DNA of 64,000 nt from Spirosoma panaciterrae DSM 21099 (GCF_000374025.1 NZ_KB893173.1:124001-188000); one strand, 5' to 3'. Positions 9,107 to 18,554 are shown, numbered from the stretch's first letter. Notes: generated by a model from the letters alone, not told the origin. Program-made: numbers and translations.

Positions 9107-11455
9107 TTACCCATTCATCAACACTGGCATTTCTACACTAACGGGTTTTGGGGCTGTCGTTTTTTTCTGGATCATATGCAAATCGGCTAGAGCAATTAGG
9201 TACGACAGGGTTGATTCTGCTCCCTGATTTTGATTGGCCCGATCAATGTGTAACCCATCCCGACAACCGCCTGTTTGCTGGTCATAGAGTGAAAGGCCCA
9301 GATCGTTCAGACCTAAGAACCATTTGAATACCCGAATAGCGGTACGATGCCACTCATCACTACCTGTTACATCAAAGGCCGCCAGGCAGGCCGATACCGT
9401 ACTCTGCGCTTCGAGTGGCTGCTGATCGAAATAAGCACGAGGCTGGCCTTTGGTGTAGAAGCCATTCGAACCGATTGGCTGAAAATGACCGCTTTTTGCC
9501 GTTTGCAATCCAATGAGCCAGCGTAGCGAGCTTAATCCGATCGTCACCAGTTTTTCCTCGCCTGATCGGATGAGCGCATGCGCCAGTACGGCGTTGTCGT
9601 AGGAGAGCGTATTTTCAAACCAGGGCCAGTCTTCGGTAGCAGTTTCCGTGTAGCGGAATGTCAGTTTATCAAGCAGTTGGCGCTGAATGGTTTTGACCAT
9701 CCGGTCATCATTAAATTTCTTCTGATACTCGTAAATTCCCAGCAGGGCAAAAGCCCAGGCACGGGGTGAGGACATCTGAACAACACTGGGCAACACATTC
9801 TCTAACAAGGGAATGGCCCATGAAATGGTATTTCGATCCGACGATCGGCCAATGCAGGTTCCCAATGCCCAGATTGTTCGGCCCGTACTATCGTCAGATC
9901 CAAAATCTTCGAGCCAGTGACGATCATAACTCATGAAGTTACGAAACCGCTTGTACTCGTGGTTGTAGGCATGATTGATGAACGCGCAATAATTATCGGC
10001 CGTTCGGGCCAGTTTGGGATCATTCAGCCCACCATCCAGTAGCATCTGCGCCAGGATGAGGGCCCGGGCATTATCATCCGAACAGTAGCCTTCTTCGTAA
10101 AAGGGCAGATGATGGCGTGCATGCTGGACGATACCGGTCGAATCGGTCAGACGATACAAATGATCCAGCCGAACCGAAGGCAGTTTGAAGGCTGAGCTGG
10201 TGTTGGCCCCCATGGTATAGGGCACCTGACTGTTGATGGTGCTCATACGTTCCTGACGCGCTTTGGCAAACGAATTGGCATACATCTGAATCACGCGTTC
10301 CCAGATCATCTCCCGACCCAGTAAGTAGCCTTTTTTACGCATGGCATGCCGCACCGGTTCGTCCGTAAGTAGATTGGTAATCTGATCGGCAATGGCCTCT
10401 GAATCACCAAATGGTACCAACACCCCACGCCCGTCGGCCAGCAGTTCTTCGGCATGCCAGTAGGGTGTCGAAACAACTGCTTTCCCACACCCGAACGCGT
10501 AGGATAAGGTGCCGGAAGTTATCTGAGCCGGGTTCAGGTAAGGGGTTATGTATATATCTGCCGAACCAAGGTATTCAAGCAAGTCTTCCAGCTCAACAAA
10601 CTGATTGTAAAACCGGACATGATCCCGAACCCCCAGGTCGGCGGCTAATTTTTTCAGACTGTCCCGATAGGCTTCTCCTTCATGTTTCAGCAAATGTGGA
10701 TGTGTGGCACCCAGTACCATATACACCACGTTGGGGTGTTGGGCAACAATCCGTGGTAAAGCCCGAATAACATTCTCAATCCCTTTGTTGGGCGAAAGCA
10801 GACCGAACGTTAACAGCGTCTGCTTCCCTTCCATGCCAAATTTATCTTTATAAAAATGTGGATCAACGAAAGGCATATTGGGAATACCGTGCGGAATTAA
10901 ATCGATCTTATCAGCCGGGATCTCGTAGATATTGATCAGGAAATCCCGACCCTTTTCGGACATACATACCACCCGCGACGATAAATCAGCAATGCTTTTC
11001 AACACCAGCAACTGCTCTTCGTTAGGATCTTTCAGAATGGTATGAAAAGTGGTGATGATGGGCATGGTCAGATTGCGCAGCAAGGTCAGGATGTAATTTC
11101 CTGCCGAGCCCCCAAAAATGCCATATTCATGTTGGAGACAAACCACATCAACATCTTTCGAATTTAAAAACTCAGCGGCTTTACGGTAGGCTCCGTGATC
11201 TTGCTGATAGAAGTCATAACGAACTTCACTGGGGTAAGCATATCCGTCGGGAGTATCGTTAACCGATATAACTATAGGTCTGGATTCTGAAATAAAAGAA
11301 TTATACGAAGCAAACAAGTCAGATGTAAACGTAGCAATGCCGCACTGTCGGGGCAGATAGTCACCAATAAAGGCAACGTTTTTGGGTTGATGTTTCCAAA
11401 GACCTGCTTGTTCCTGTTGATCGAACAGTTGGGTATAGCCTGTAAGAGTAGTCAT
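9107..11455 (-). CDS. GT4 glycosyltransferase fused to a C-terminal alpha/alpha-toroid-like domain
   Basis: A 782-residue cytoplasmic protein. Residues about 20-400 form a two-domain GT-B fold of family GT4, with a LRNLTMPIITTFHTIL loop, the LLTFGLLSPNKGIENVIRAL donor-site region and AQITSGTLSYAFGCGKAVVS. The usual E-x7-E motif of GT4 is not obvious there. Residues about 430-760 form a separate helical domain (EEGYCSDDNARALILAQML, WALGTCIGR, AQSTVSACLAAFD) like the six-helix toroids of glycosidases. The same pair, GT4-toroid plus GH130, occurs in other Bacteroidota, which suggests synthesis and turnover of one mannose-containing glycan. This pathway is inferred. Confidence 0.8.
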   Translation of the reverse strand: MTTLTGYTQLFDQQEQAGLWKHQPKNVAFIGDYLPRQCGIATFTSDLFASYNSFISESRPIVISVNDTPDGYAYPSEVRYDFYQQDHGAYRKAAEFLNSKDVDVVCLQHEYGIFGGSAGNYILTLLRNLTMPIITTFHTILKDPNEEQLLVLKSIADLSSRVVCMSEKGRDFLINIYEIPADKIDLIPHGIPNMPFVDPHFYKDKFGMEGKQTLLTFGLLSPNKGIENVIRALPRIVAQHPNVVYMVLGATHPHLLKHEGEAYRDSLKKLAADLGVRDHVRFYNQFVELEDLLEYLGSADIYITPYLNPAQITSGTLSYAFGCGKAVVSTPYWHAEELLADGRGVLVPFGDSEAIADQITNLLTDEPVRHAMRKKGYLLGREMIWERVIQMYANSFAKARQERMSTINSQVPYTMGANTSSAFKLPSVRLDHLYRLTDSTGIVQHARHHLPFYEEGYCSDDNARALILAQMLLDGGLNDPKLARTADNYCAFINHAYNHEYKRFRNFMSYDRHWLEDFGSDDSTGRTIWALGTCIGRSSDRNTISWAIPLLENVLPSVVQMSSPRAWAFALLGIYEYQKKFNDDRMVKTIQRQLLDKLTFRYTETATEDWPWFENTLSYDNAVLAHALIRSGEEKLVTIGLSSLRWLIGLQTAKSGHFQPIGSNGFYTKGQPRAYFDQQPLEAQSTVSACLAAFDVTGSDEWHRTAIRVFKWFLGLNDLGLSLYDQQTGGCRDGLHIDRANQNQGAESTLSYLIALADLHMIQKKTTAPKPVSVEMPVLMNG

Positions 11456-11706
11456 ATAGTTGAGTTAATTTTTTAGAGGGTTGGTTGCCGCGCTATTAAC
11501 TATATAACTATAATCGACTAGTAATTCCTTTTGTTTGGCTCGATTAGATATTTTAGTAAGGTAATAAGCTAATATTCGTCTAATGCAGTCTTTTATCCAA
11601 CTATTTCACATTTAAGCCCTATAAATAATTAACTTAAATCTGTTTTTACCTGAACAAAAATTAGATCTGAAACAGAGTTCGATGCTGTCTATACGCGATG
11701 AGTGGA

Positions 11707-13482
11707 TTAGTTTTTTTTTATTCGTTGCAACATTCGTTTTAGTTGTCTGTTCTCGTGTTGAAGTTGGTTTACCTCCCGCTTTAATTGTATCATATAGAGC
11801 ATAGTCTCCTCTACTTTCTGAAGCAACCGAGCATCCATAGCAGTTGCTTCATAGCCTTTTTTTACTATCTCCATTGCCGATGGCATATCAGGCAGATGCC
11901 GATTTGCTTTTACAAATTGCTCTACTTCATATAATGATTTAAGAGCGTAATCTGGTTCAAAAACATGGTCAGCCCACGCAGTCTGATTTTTTATGTATAA
12001 CTTACCAGTACTCGGTTGTGCCAGTACGACTTCTCCCTGCTCATTTACTGTTAATACTTTTTGCGTTATCAGGTTTGCCGGGCTATTACTGGTCAGATTC
12101 TCCAGCCGAATACCCGATTCATTCATGTGGTCAGTTTGTATATGTAAGCGTGCTGTGGGCGTACTAGTACCTATACCTACATTGGCTTTTCGACCAAGCA
12201 CAATTGCGTCACTAACAGCAACTAATGCCCCAGCCCCAATAGCCGTTGCATTCGTTAGGTTCTGAACCAACGCATCCGCTCCTGTACCTAAATAGGTATT
12301 ACGATATCCATTGTCATGACTTCCTGTTGAATACCCTATATAAACATTTTCATCAACCGCTCCACTGGCTGGCCCAGCTCCATTCCCAACGATTGTGTTG
12401 CGACTTCCCGTTGAAACGCCTTGGCCCGACATACTTCCAAAAAAGGTATTGCTTTTGCCAGTAGTAACGCTATAGCCAGATTTATAGCCCACAAAGGTGT
12501 TTGAATCGGCCACAGCATTATACCCCGACATATAACCTAGATAGGTATTTTGGATGCCATTTTGGTTAGTATAACCAGCCGTATACCCCAAACACAGGTT
12601 ACCATCTGCCGTCTTATTGCTTATACCAGCTTGATAACCTATAAAGATATTTTTACTTCCTGTTGTATTTGAACCTCCAGCCAAGTAACCCGTAAATATG
12701 TTAGAAGAACCTGTTGTGTTCTGGCTTGCTACCATATGCCCAGTAAATACGTTGTAGCTACCAGTTGTATTACTAATGCCTGCGTTTAGCCCCGTAAATA
12801 CATTATAAGAACCGATAGTATTTGAACTTCCTGCTGAATACCCAGTAAATACATTATCAGAACCAGTGGTATTACTGTACCCTGCATCATTACCAGAGAA
12901 TACATTGTATTCACCTGTTGTGTTCTTGTAACCAGCATTTGATCCTGTAAAAAGGTTTCCTGATCCCGTTGTGTTAGAATTCCCAGTTGAAAAACCTAGA
13001 AACGTATTTCGATTACCTGTTGTATTAGAGTACCCTGCCCCCGCTCCGACAAAAATATTGTTATAACCAGAAGTATTATATGTACCTGCTGTACTACCAA
13101 TAAAAACATTGTCACTTGCATTATTTTGCCATCCAGCAAAACTACCGATTAGTATGTTGCGATTGCCAGTTATTGTATTATATCCAGCTAAGTAGCCAAA
13201 AAAATTATTATCACTTCCAGAACTTGTATTTTGACCTGCTGATGCTCCAAGAAATGTGTTACCTGAGCCAGTCTTTAGCTGATTGCCTGCTCCATATCCA
13301 ATTAACGTATTATTGACACTTGTTAATCCAAGGCTTACCCAGCTAGGATTGACAATTATATTAGTGTTACCTGGTGTCGAAGATGTTGGGCCAGTTATTA
13401 ACAAATTATTCTGCCCTTTCACCATATTCAGCGATAAGGCTAAAACAAGAAAACAAAAACAAAATAAATTTTTCCTAAACAT
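11707..13482 (-). CDS. Secreted repeat fibre protein with tail-fibre/S74-like C-terminal region
   Basis: A 591-residue protein with signal peptide (about 1-23). Residues 58-410 are about 20 tandem copies of a 16-17-residue unit of the form N-T-F-x-G-x-x-A-G-x-x-N-T-T-G-x-x, like YadA/Hep_Hag head repeats that stack as a trimeric beta-roll. Then comes the linker NVGIGTSTPTARLHIQ, common in Bacteroidota fibre proteins. The C-terminal region has WADHVFEPDYALKSLYEVE, NRHLPDMPSAMEI and a heptad coiled coil (about 545-588), resembling the S74-type tail-fibre chaperone end. No type IX secretion signal is obvious. A trimeric surface adhesin or fibre is the best reading; the ligand is unknown. A TAATTTTG promoter element lies 31 nt upstream. 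Confidence 0.75.
   Translation of the reverse strand: MFRKNLFCFCFLVLALSLNMVKGQNNLLITGPTSSTPGNTNIIVNPSWVSLGLTSVNNTLIGYGAGNQLKTGSGNTFLGASAGQNTSSGSDNNFFGYLAGYNTITGNRNILIGSFAGWQNNASDNVFIGSTAGTYNTSGYNNIFVGAGAGYSNTTGNRNTFLGFSTGNSNTTGSGNLFTGSNAGYKNTTGEYNVFSGNDAGYSNTTGSDNVFTGYSAGSSNTIGSYNVFTGLNAGISNTTGSYNVFTGHMVASQNTTGSSNIFTGYLAGGSNTTGSKNIFIGYQAGISNKTADGNLCLGYTAGYTNQNGIQNTYLGYMSGYNAVADSNTFVGYKSGYSVTTGKSNTFFGSMSGQGVSTGSRNTIVGNGAGPASGAVDENVYIGYSTGSHDNGYRNTYLGTGADALVQNLTNATAIGAGALVAVSDAIVLGRKANVGIGTSTPTARLHIQTDHMNESGIRLENLTSNSPANLITQKVLTVNEQGEVVLAQPSTGKLYIKNQTAWADHVFEPDYALKSLYEVEQFVKANRHLPDMPSAMEIVKKGYEATAMDARLLQKVEETMLYMIQLKREVNQLQHENRQLKRMLQRIKKN
12253..13311 (-). repeat. Coding tandem repeat, about 51-bp unit, about 20 copies
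   Basis: The DNA encodes successive 16-17-residue units (residues 58-410). The most similar copies are in the middle (units 8-13, each with a T/S-G-x-x-N-V/I-F-T/S-G core). The copies are diverged at DNA level, so this is an old protein repeat and not a recent satellite. Confidence 0.8.
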
Positions 13483-13512
13483 AAATCATTAATTAAAATA
13501 CTTAAATATATC

Positions 13513-13520
13513 CAAAATTA
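13513..13520 (-). promoter_or_regulatory. Bacteroidota -7 element for the fibre gene
   Basis: TAATTTTG on the minus strand fits TAnnTTTG and lies 31 nt before the start codon at 13482, in very AT-rich sequence. Confidence 0.45.
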
Positions 13521-13612
13521 ATTTAATATATATTTAAAACCAAGTAGGCGGCAAATTTCTCAACCGCCATCATTTTTACGTACCTTGCGGCCTTATTCCC
13601 CGCTCATCAGGC

Positions 13613-15994
13613 ATGATCTGGTCCCGTATTTCTTCCCTTATCATATCGAATCGAATCGCGCTGATTGTCTTGGTTTTGCTTGGTACGGCCTTTATGGGTT
13701 ATCAGGCTACTAAAGTCAAACTCTCTTACGAGCTGGCCAAAGTTCTTCCGGTTAGCGACCCTGAATATCAGCGCTATGAAGCCTTTAAATCGCGCTTCGG
13801 TCAGGACGGTAGTGTTATGGTACTCTGTGTAGAGACAGATAGCATGTATCAGTTACCGTTCTTTAACGATTGGTATGCGTTAAGTCAGAAAATTCGTCGC
13901 ATCGAGGGCATTAAAGATGTAGTCTCAAACGCCAATCTTTTTACAGTCATTCGCGACGATACGGCTCATACTTTTCGCATACGTCCATTGATTGCTCAGC
14001 CGCTTACCGCACAGGCCAGTGTCGACAGTCTACATAACCAGATAGCTGCGCTGCCGTTTTACCGGAATCTGGTCAGCGATAGCACAGGACGTGCCCACCT
14101 CATGGCTATCACTTTCGATCAAACGGTTGTCAATACTAAGAACCGGATTGGCCTTGTCCGAAAAGTAGAAGCCATAGCTGATTCGTTTGGTCGGCAACAC
14201 ACCTTACTCGGACCTGATGCTACCGTTCATATGTCAGGCATGCCCTACATTCGGACCGAGTTTTCAGCCAAGATTAGTCATGAATTAACCCTGTTCATGG
14301 GGCTGGCTTTTCTGGTGACGGGATTGATCCTCTTTTATTTTTTCCGATCAATTACCATTACGCTGGTCGCTCTGGGGGTTGTCGGGATTGGGGTAATCTG
14401 GGTAACAGGCTACATCGTTGTGTTTGGCTACGATATTACCCTACTTACCGGGCTGCTCCCTCCGCTTATCATTGTCATCGGTGTTCCGAACGCCATTTTT
14501 TTACTAAATCGGTATCATGAAGAACTCAATCGGCACCGCAGCAAGCACGAAGCGTTACTGATAGCCACTGAGAAAGTAGGCGAAACGACGTTTTTCGCCA
14601 ACATTACGACCAGTATCGGTTTTTTTGTCTTTTATTTCACAGGTAGTCCGCTCCTGCTTCAATTTGGGTTAGTAGCTGCTTTTGGAATCATGACTACCTA
14701 TGTGGTGTCGCTCATTCTGATTCCGATCGTATTTAGTTACTTACCCGTTCCTTCATCCAGACAACGTGGCCATCTAGAACGTCGGCAGGTAAGTGGTTTC
14801 TTAACCTGGGTAAACCACATTGTACATCATAAACGAACGGCTATTTATACATTTATTAGTCTTGTTACGCTTATAGCTGTTGTTGGGGCTTTTCAGATCA
14901 ACCCTATTGGCTACGTTGTCGATGACCTACCGAAAAATGACCCTATTTATACGGATCTTAAGTTTATTGAAAGTCGATTTAAAGGGGTAATGCCGTTTGA
15001 GGTTAGTATCGACACCAAACGCCCTGGCCGGGTATTAACCCCACAAACCCTGACAAAAATCCGAGTTCTGGAACGAGAGTTCAGCAAATACAATGAGTTT
15101 ACCCGCCCTCTGTCACTTGTCGAAGCCGTCAAATTCTTTTACCAGTCCTATCGGGGAGGTGATCCAAAATACTTTGCCATGCCTGGTGCCTTAGAGTTGA
15201 GCAAGCTGGCTAGCTACGTTCCTCAGTTGAAGGGCGCTAAAGGTGCTGGAGGTGGCGCTGCCTTTAAGGCTTATATGGATACGACATTCCGGTATACACG
15301 CATCAGTTTTCAGATGCCCGACGTCGGAACAGTTCGTACAACTCAGTTGCTGAACGAATTACAGCCCAAAGCCGATTCAATTTTCAATGTTGATCGGGCT
15401 ACTGGCAAACGAGTAGCCGCTGACGAACAATATGAAGTCAACATCACTGGCAATAGCGTCGTATTTACCCGTGGCAATGACTACCTATTAAGAAATCTGG
15501 CCGAAAGTACCGTACTGGCCGTTGTGCTGGTGTCGGTGATTCTGATTATTCTCCTCCGGGATATTCGACTGAGTCTGATCGCTATTTTACCCAGTGTAGT
15601 GCCCCTGATCGTTACAGCGGGGATTATGGGGTTTTTCGACATTCACCTGAAACCGTCAACTATCCTTATTTTCAGTATAGCCTTCGGGATTTCTTCGGAT
15701 GGTACCATTTACTTCATCACCAAGTATCGAGATGAGCTTCGAAATCAGAAACTTACATTAGAACGGGCCGTTTCCGAAACCATCCGATACACAGGAATCA
15801 GCATGTTATACACAGCCATGATCCTGTTTGCGGGTTTCGCCATTTTTGCCGCATCAACCTTTCAGGGGACTATTGCTCTGGGCATTCTGGTTTCTATTAC
15901 GCTGCTGATGGGAATGGCTTCCAACCTGATCCTATTACCTGCTTTTCTGCTCACGGTAGATAAGCGCAGAAAGCAGGTTGATGTTGAAAATTGA
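13613..15994 (+). CDS. RND/MMPL superfamily membrane transporter
   Basis: A 793-residue inner membrane protein of the RND superfamily, in the MMPL/HAE3-like branch that exports lipids, hopanoids or hydrophobic compounds. It has the duplicated layout: one N-terminal membrane helix, a periplasmic loop (about 40-220), five helices (about 225-380, with the LLPPLIIVIGVPNAIFLLNR segment), then helix 7 (about 410), a second loop (430-620), and five more helices (about 625-785, with FSIAFGISSDGTIYFITKY). No membrane-fusion or outer membrane partner is next to it, as is usual for MMPL types. A TACCTTG element at 13581 resembles a -7 box 26 nt before the ATG. The substrate is unknown. Confidence 0.88.
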   Translation: MIWSRISSLIISNRIALIVLVLLGTAFMGYQATKVKLSYELAKVLPVSDPEYQRYEAFKSRFGQDGSVMVLCVETDSMYQLPFFNDWYALSQKIRRIEGIKDVVSNANLFTVIRDDTAHTFRIRPLIAQPLTAQASVDSLHNQIAALPFYRNLVSDSTGRAHLMAITFDQTVVNTKNRIGLVRKVEAIADSFGRQHTLLGPDATVHMSGMPYIRTEFSAKISHELTLFMGLAFLVTGLILFYFFRSITITLVALGVVGIGVIWVTGYIVVFGYDITLLTGLLPPLIIVIGVPNAIFLLNRYHEELNRHRSKHEALLIATEKVGETTFFANITTSIGFFVFYFTGSPLLLQFGLVAAFGIMTTYVVSLILIPIVFSYLPVPSSRQRGHLERRQVSGFLTWVNHIVHHKRTAIYTFISLVTLIAVVGAFQINPIGYVVDDLPKNDPIYTDLKFIESRFKGVMPFEVSIDTKRPGRVLTPQTLTKIRVLEREFSKYNEFTRPLSLVEAVKFFYQSYRGGDPKYFAMPGALELSKLASYVPQLKGAKGAGGGAAFKAYMDTTFRYTRISFQMPDVGTVRTTQLLNELQPKADSIFNVDRATGKRVAADEQYEVNITGNSVVFTRGNDYLLRNLAESTVLAVVLVSVILIILLRDIRLSLIAILPSVVPLIVTAGIMGFFDIHLKPSTILIFSIAFGISSDGTIYFITKYRDELRNQKLTLERAVSETIRYTGISMLYTAMILFAGFAIFAASTFQGTIALGILVSITLLMGMASNLILLPAFLLTVDKRRKQVDVEN

Positions 15995-16046
15995 TAGGCA
16001 TTGAGTTGCCATTACTGGCAATCAATAACAACTCAGTGACTCCCTG

Positions 16047-16349
16047 TTACTCTTCCTGAAGAAGCGTATCAAATGAAACAAACTGACCGCCAAATCGATG
16101 CTGTATACGCTGGCGTAGTGTATCTGCATGGCGCTCCAGAAACGTTTCATAATCCGCCCTTGAGCTAAAGTCAAGCTGCACCGAAAATGTAGTCCCCCCA
16201 TTGTCGATTTCCGTTAGTAGCCGGAGAATTTTATAGCTTACAGGTAGTTCAGTAGCGATTGCAGCGGGCAAATAGAATCGTTTCATCCAGCGCACCCAAT
16301 CGTCGGCTATTTCAGCAGCAACGCTGTAGGTAGTATTATAGAGAATCAT
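16047..16349 (-). CDS. DUF4286-family protein
   Basis: A 100-residue soluble protein matching the DUF4286 family of Bacteroidota, with the family start MILYNTTYSVAAEIADDWVRWM and the conserved LLTEIDNGGTTFSVQL strand. The predicted fold is a ferredoxin-like or dimeric alpha-beta barrel-type sandwich. No catalytic residues are known for the family, and its role is unknown. It is convergent with the RND gene and divergent from the membrane protein at 16440. Confidence 0.8.
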   Translation of the reverse strand: MILYNTTYSVAAEIADDWVRWMKRFYLPAAIATELPVSYKILRLLTEIDNGGTTFSVQLDFSSRADYETFLERHADTLRQRIQHRFGGQFVSFDTLLQEE

Positions 16350-16439
16350 ACCTCAGAAACACGAAACGATCGGTGTAAGTTGATCTTTTGGTTGTTTATT
16401 TGCGCTCCGAAATCAATTTATACGCTAAACTGACATTTT

Positions 16440-16874
16440 ATGTATTCCGGATTGGTACACGCTCACTCAGGACTTCGCTGGATCGCTCTTGTTTTATTGG
16501 TTGCTGCCGTTGGTACCGGCATTAGCAAATGGCAGAGCCGCAGCCAGTATACTGATGGCAATCGAAAGCTCTATCTGTTTACGCTCATTTCGATACATAC
16601 CCAGTTTATTATTGGCCTGATTCTCCTATTTATCAGCCCAAAAGTCAATTTCAGCATGCTTAGTGAGAAATTGTACCGCTTTTACAGCGTTGAACATACA
16701 ACAGGGATGCTAATCGCTATTGCGCTAATTACCATTGGCTATTCTCGCTCAAAACGCGCATCCGACGCTACGACCAAACATCGCCTGATTGGAATTTTCT
16801 ATGGTTTGGGGTTATTGCTCATTCTTGCCTCAATCCCCTGGCCTTTCCGTATTGTCGGCGCCGGATGGTTCTAA
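16440..16874 (+). CDS. Four-helix integral membrane protein (often labelled cytochrome b-like)
   Basis: A 144-residue inner membrane protein with four predicted helices (about 12-30, 45-65, 82-102, 115-138). It starts MYSGLVHAHSGLRWIALVL and has conserved His residues at the ends of helices (HAHSG, SIHTQF, VEHTTG). This family is widespread in Bacteroidota and is often called cytochrome B, because the paired His residues could ligate heme. Heme binding is not shown. A terminator hairpin follows at 16901. Confidence 0.65.
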   Translation: MYSGLVHAHSGLRWIALVLLVAAVGTGISKWQSRSQYTDGNRKLYLFTLISIHTQFIIGLILLFISPKVNFSMLSEKLYRFYSVEHTTGMLIAIALITIGYSRSKRASDATTKHRLIGIFYGLGLLLILASIPWPFRIVGAGWF

Positions 16875-16900
16875 TACACTACCGATAGAAGGTGAATCTA

Positions 16901-16945
16901 CATCCCGAAATGGAGCTAAGCAGAGGTTCCGTTTCGGGATGTTTT
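16901..16945 (+). terminator. Rho-independent terminator
   Basis: Stem catcccgaaa (16901-16910) / tttcgggatg (16932-16941) followed by TTTT, 27 bp after the stop codon at 16874. Confidence 0.7.
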
Positions 16946-17131
16946 GTATGATTCTAACTGGTTTCATTAAAAATCATTAATTCGGCTGCTCGCAATTAGT
17001 TTACGGTCAAGTATTTACCATTTCTGGCATAAAAAATTTCGGACAGATTGTAGAAATACTTCCTCATAAAATAGGTAGTTTGGCCACAATGCCATACTTT
17101 TATACATGTAACCTGGCTTTAACCTATTTCT

Positions 17132-17686
17132 ATGATGAAGAAAGTGCTCCTGGCAGTATTTTGTACTGTCTCGTTTAGCATCGTTCAAGCACAGAACGTA
17201 CCCACTGTAACTAACGAAGTACCTGCCGTAACTGACGTACCCACCGTATCTTCTGAAAAGGCAAGCTTTTACGATCAGATCCCACTCGTAAATGAAGTGC
17301 TAAGTTTTGCCAAACGGCATCTTTCTATCCGCTATCGGTCGGGTGGGTCGAGTACACATGGATTCGACTGTTCAGGCTTTACCCGTTTTTGTTTCAATAA
17401 GTTTGGAATTTCTCTCCCCCATTCCAGCGCAGCCCAGGGTTCTGTAGGAACGGCTGTTGACAAGGAAGCTGCTCAACCCGGTGATCTGATTCTATTTAAA
17501 GGCCACAGCTCAGGCAGCAACCGAATTGGGCATGTTGGCCTGATTACTGAAGTGATTGGCAATCAGATCAAATTCATTCACTCAGCCTGGAATGGCGGGG
17601 TTCGTTACGATTATCTTGACGCGAGTTATTATCAACGGCGGTTTATGGGAATCCGACGAGTCGCCCACTTATTGGCAGAGAAGTAA
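17132..17686 (+). CDS. NlpC/P60 (C40) cell-wall peptidase, secreted
   Basis: A 184-residue exported enzyme that should cut gamma-D-glutamyl-diaminopimelate bonds in peptidoglycan peptides. It has a signal peptide (about 1-20, cut after VQA), a short Pro/Thr/Val linker and a C-terminal NlpC/P60 domain. The catalytic triad is visible as Cys80 (HGFDCSGFTRF), His134 (RIGHVGLI) and His150 (FIHSAWNGGV). The domain is complete and there is no separate wall-binding domain. The gene stands alone and ends at a perfect 28-bp terminator shared with argB. Confidence 0.9.
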   Translation: MMKKVLLAVFCTVSFSIVQAQNVPTVTNEVPAVTDVPTVSSEKASFYDQIPLVNEVLSFAKRHLSIRYRSGGSSTHGFDCSGFTRFCFNKFGISLPHSSAAQGSVGTAVDKEAAQPGDLILFKGHSSGSNRIGHVGLITEVIGNQIKFIHSAWNGGVRYDYLDASYYQRRFMGIRRVAHLLAEK

Positions 17687-17697
17687 GATAAATCCAC

Positions 17698-17765
17698 AAA
17701 AGCCAGGGGATACGGGTCGTTCGCATGACATTGACACTGCGAACGACCCGTATCCCCTGGCTTTT
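17698..17765. terminator. 28-bp perfect bidirectional terminator
   Basis: Arms 17698-17725 and 17738-17765 are exact reverse complements, with a 12-nt loop and AAAA/TTTT ends on both sides. It lies between the convergent NlpC/P60 gene and argB, 6 bp before the argB stop codon. Confidence 0.85.
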
Positions 17766-17771
17766 ATCGGT

Positions 17772-18554
17772 TTACAACTGTAAGGTTGTACCCGCTCCCT
17801 GATTAACAGCCGAAGCCAGTTCATCAGCGTGACAGATAATTACTTTTGACACTCCATTTTGCAACGCTTTAAAGGCATTGTCCAGTTTTGGAATCATGCC
17901 TTTATTGATCACACCAGCCGTTTTATACTCAGCGTATAAACTGGGGGTAAGCTGGTTGATTACACTTGTCTCGTCGGTAGGGTCTTTCAATACGCCCTTC
18001 TTTTCGAAGCAGTAAATTAACGTAACCTGATTATGCCTGACCATATCGACTGCAATAGCCGAAGCCATTGTATCAGCATTGGTATTGAGCAGGTCGCCAG
18101 CGGTATTGTAAGTAATCGGTGCAAACACAGGGGTTAAATCCTGACGGAGGAAGAATTGAATCTGCCCGGAATCGACTTCCTCAATATCGCCAACCATACC
18201 GTAATCAATATCTTTCACAGGCCGCTTTCGGGCCAGAACAGTACCTCCATCGGCCCCCGTTAAACCAATGGCATTTACTTCCAGCGCCTGAAGTTTGGCC
18301 ACAACCTGTTTGTTGACAAGGCCCCCGTATACCATGGTCACCACATCGAGCATCGGCTGGTCGGTAATACGACGGCCCTCCACCATAGTAGTCTGGATGC
18401 CCAGTTTTTCGGCAACCTGCGTAGCCACTTTTCCTCCACCATGAATGAGTACTTTAGCCCCCGACAAACTGGCAAAAGCCCTCAGAAACCGATGCAAGGC
18501 AGCAGGATCATCAATAACATTCCCGCCAATCTTAATTACAGTAAGTGTATTCAT
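17772..18554 (-). CDS. argB: Acetylglutamate (or succinylglutamate) kinase
   Basis: A 260-residue amino acid kinase that phosphorylates the acylated glutamate in the second step of arginine synthesis. Visible are the N-terminal VIKIGGNVIDD with the phosphate-binding Lys8 and GG, the IHGGGKVATQVAEKLG glycine loop (about 38-51), and NTNADTMASAIA near 157-168. Length is normal. The start is fixed by the conserved strand that begins six residues in. It lies downstream of the ornithine carbamoyltransferase and is separated from it only by a perfect hairpin that ends 9 nt before the ATG. Because the carbamoyltransferase looks succinyl-specific, the true substrate may be N-succinylglutamate (inference). 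Confidence 0.9.
   Translation of the reverse strand: MNTLTVIKIGGNVIDDPAALHRFLRAFASLSGAKVLIHGGGKVATQVAEKLGIQTTMVEGRRITDQPMLDVVTMVYGGLVNKQVVAKLQALEVNAIGLTGADGGTVLARKRPVKDIDYGMVGDIEEVDSGQIQFFLRQDLTPVFAPITYNTAGDLLNTNADTMASAIAVDMVRHNQVTLIYCFEKKGVLKDPTDETSVINQLTPSLYAEYKTAGVINKGMIPKLDNAFKALQNGVSKVIICHADELASAVNQGAGTTLQL

Noticed and set aside
2058..11455. One polysaccharide-utilisation locus joining SusC/SusD with GH130 and GT4
   Set aside because: A strong terminator and 636 bp of AT-rich DNA separate the two units. GH130 and GT4 are cytoplasmic, and no secreted glycosidase or local regulator is present. A functional link remains possible but is not supported.
12253..13311. Regular about 51-bp spaced repeats that might be read as a CRISPR-like or satellite array
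   Set aside because: The repeats are fully explained by a 16-17-residue protein repeat in an intact reading frame, are diverged at DNA level and lack the identical-repeat/unique-spacer layout.
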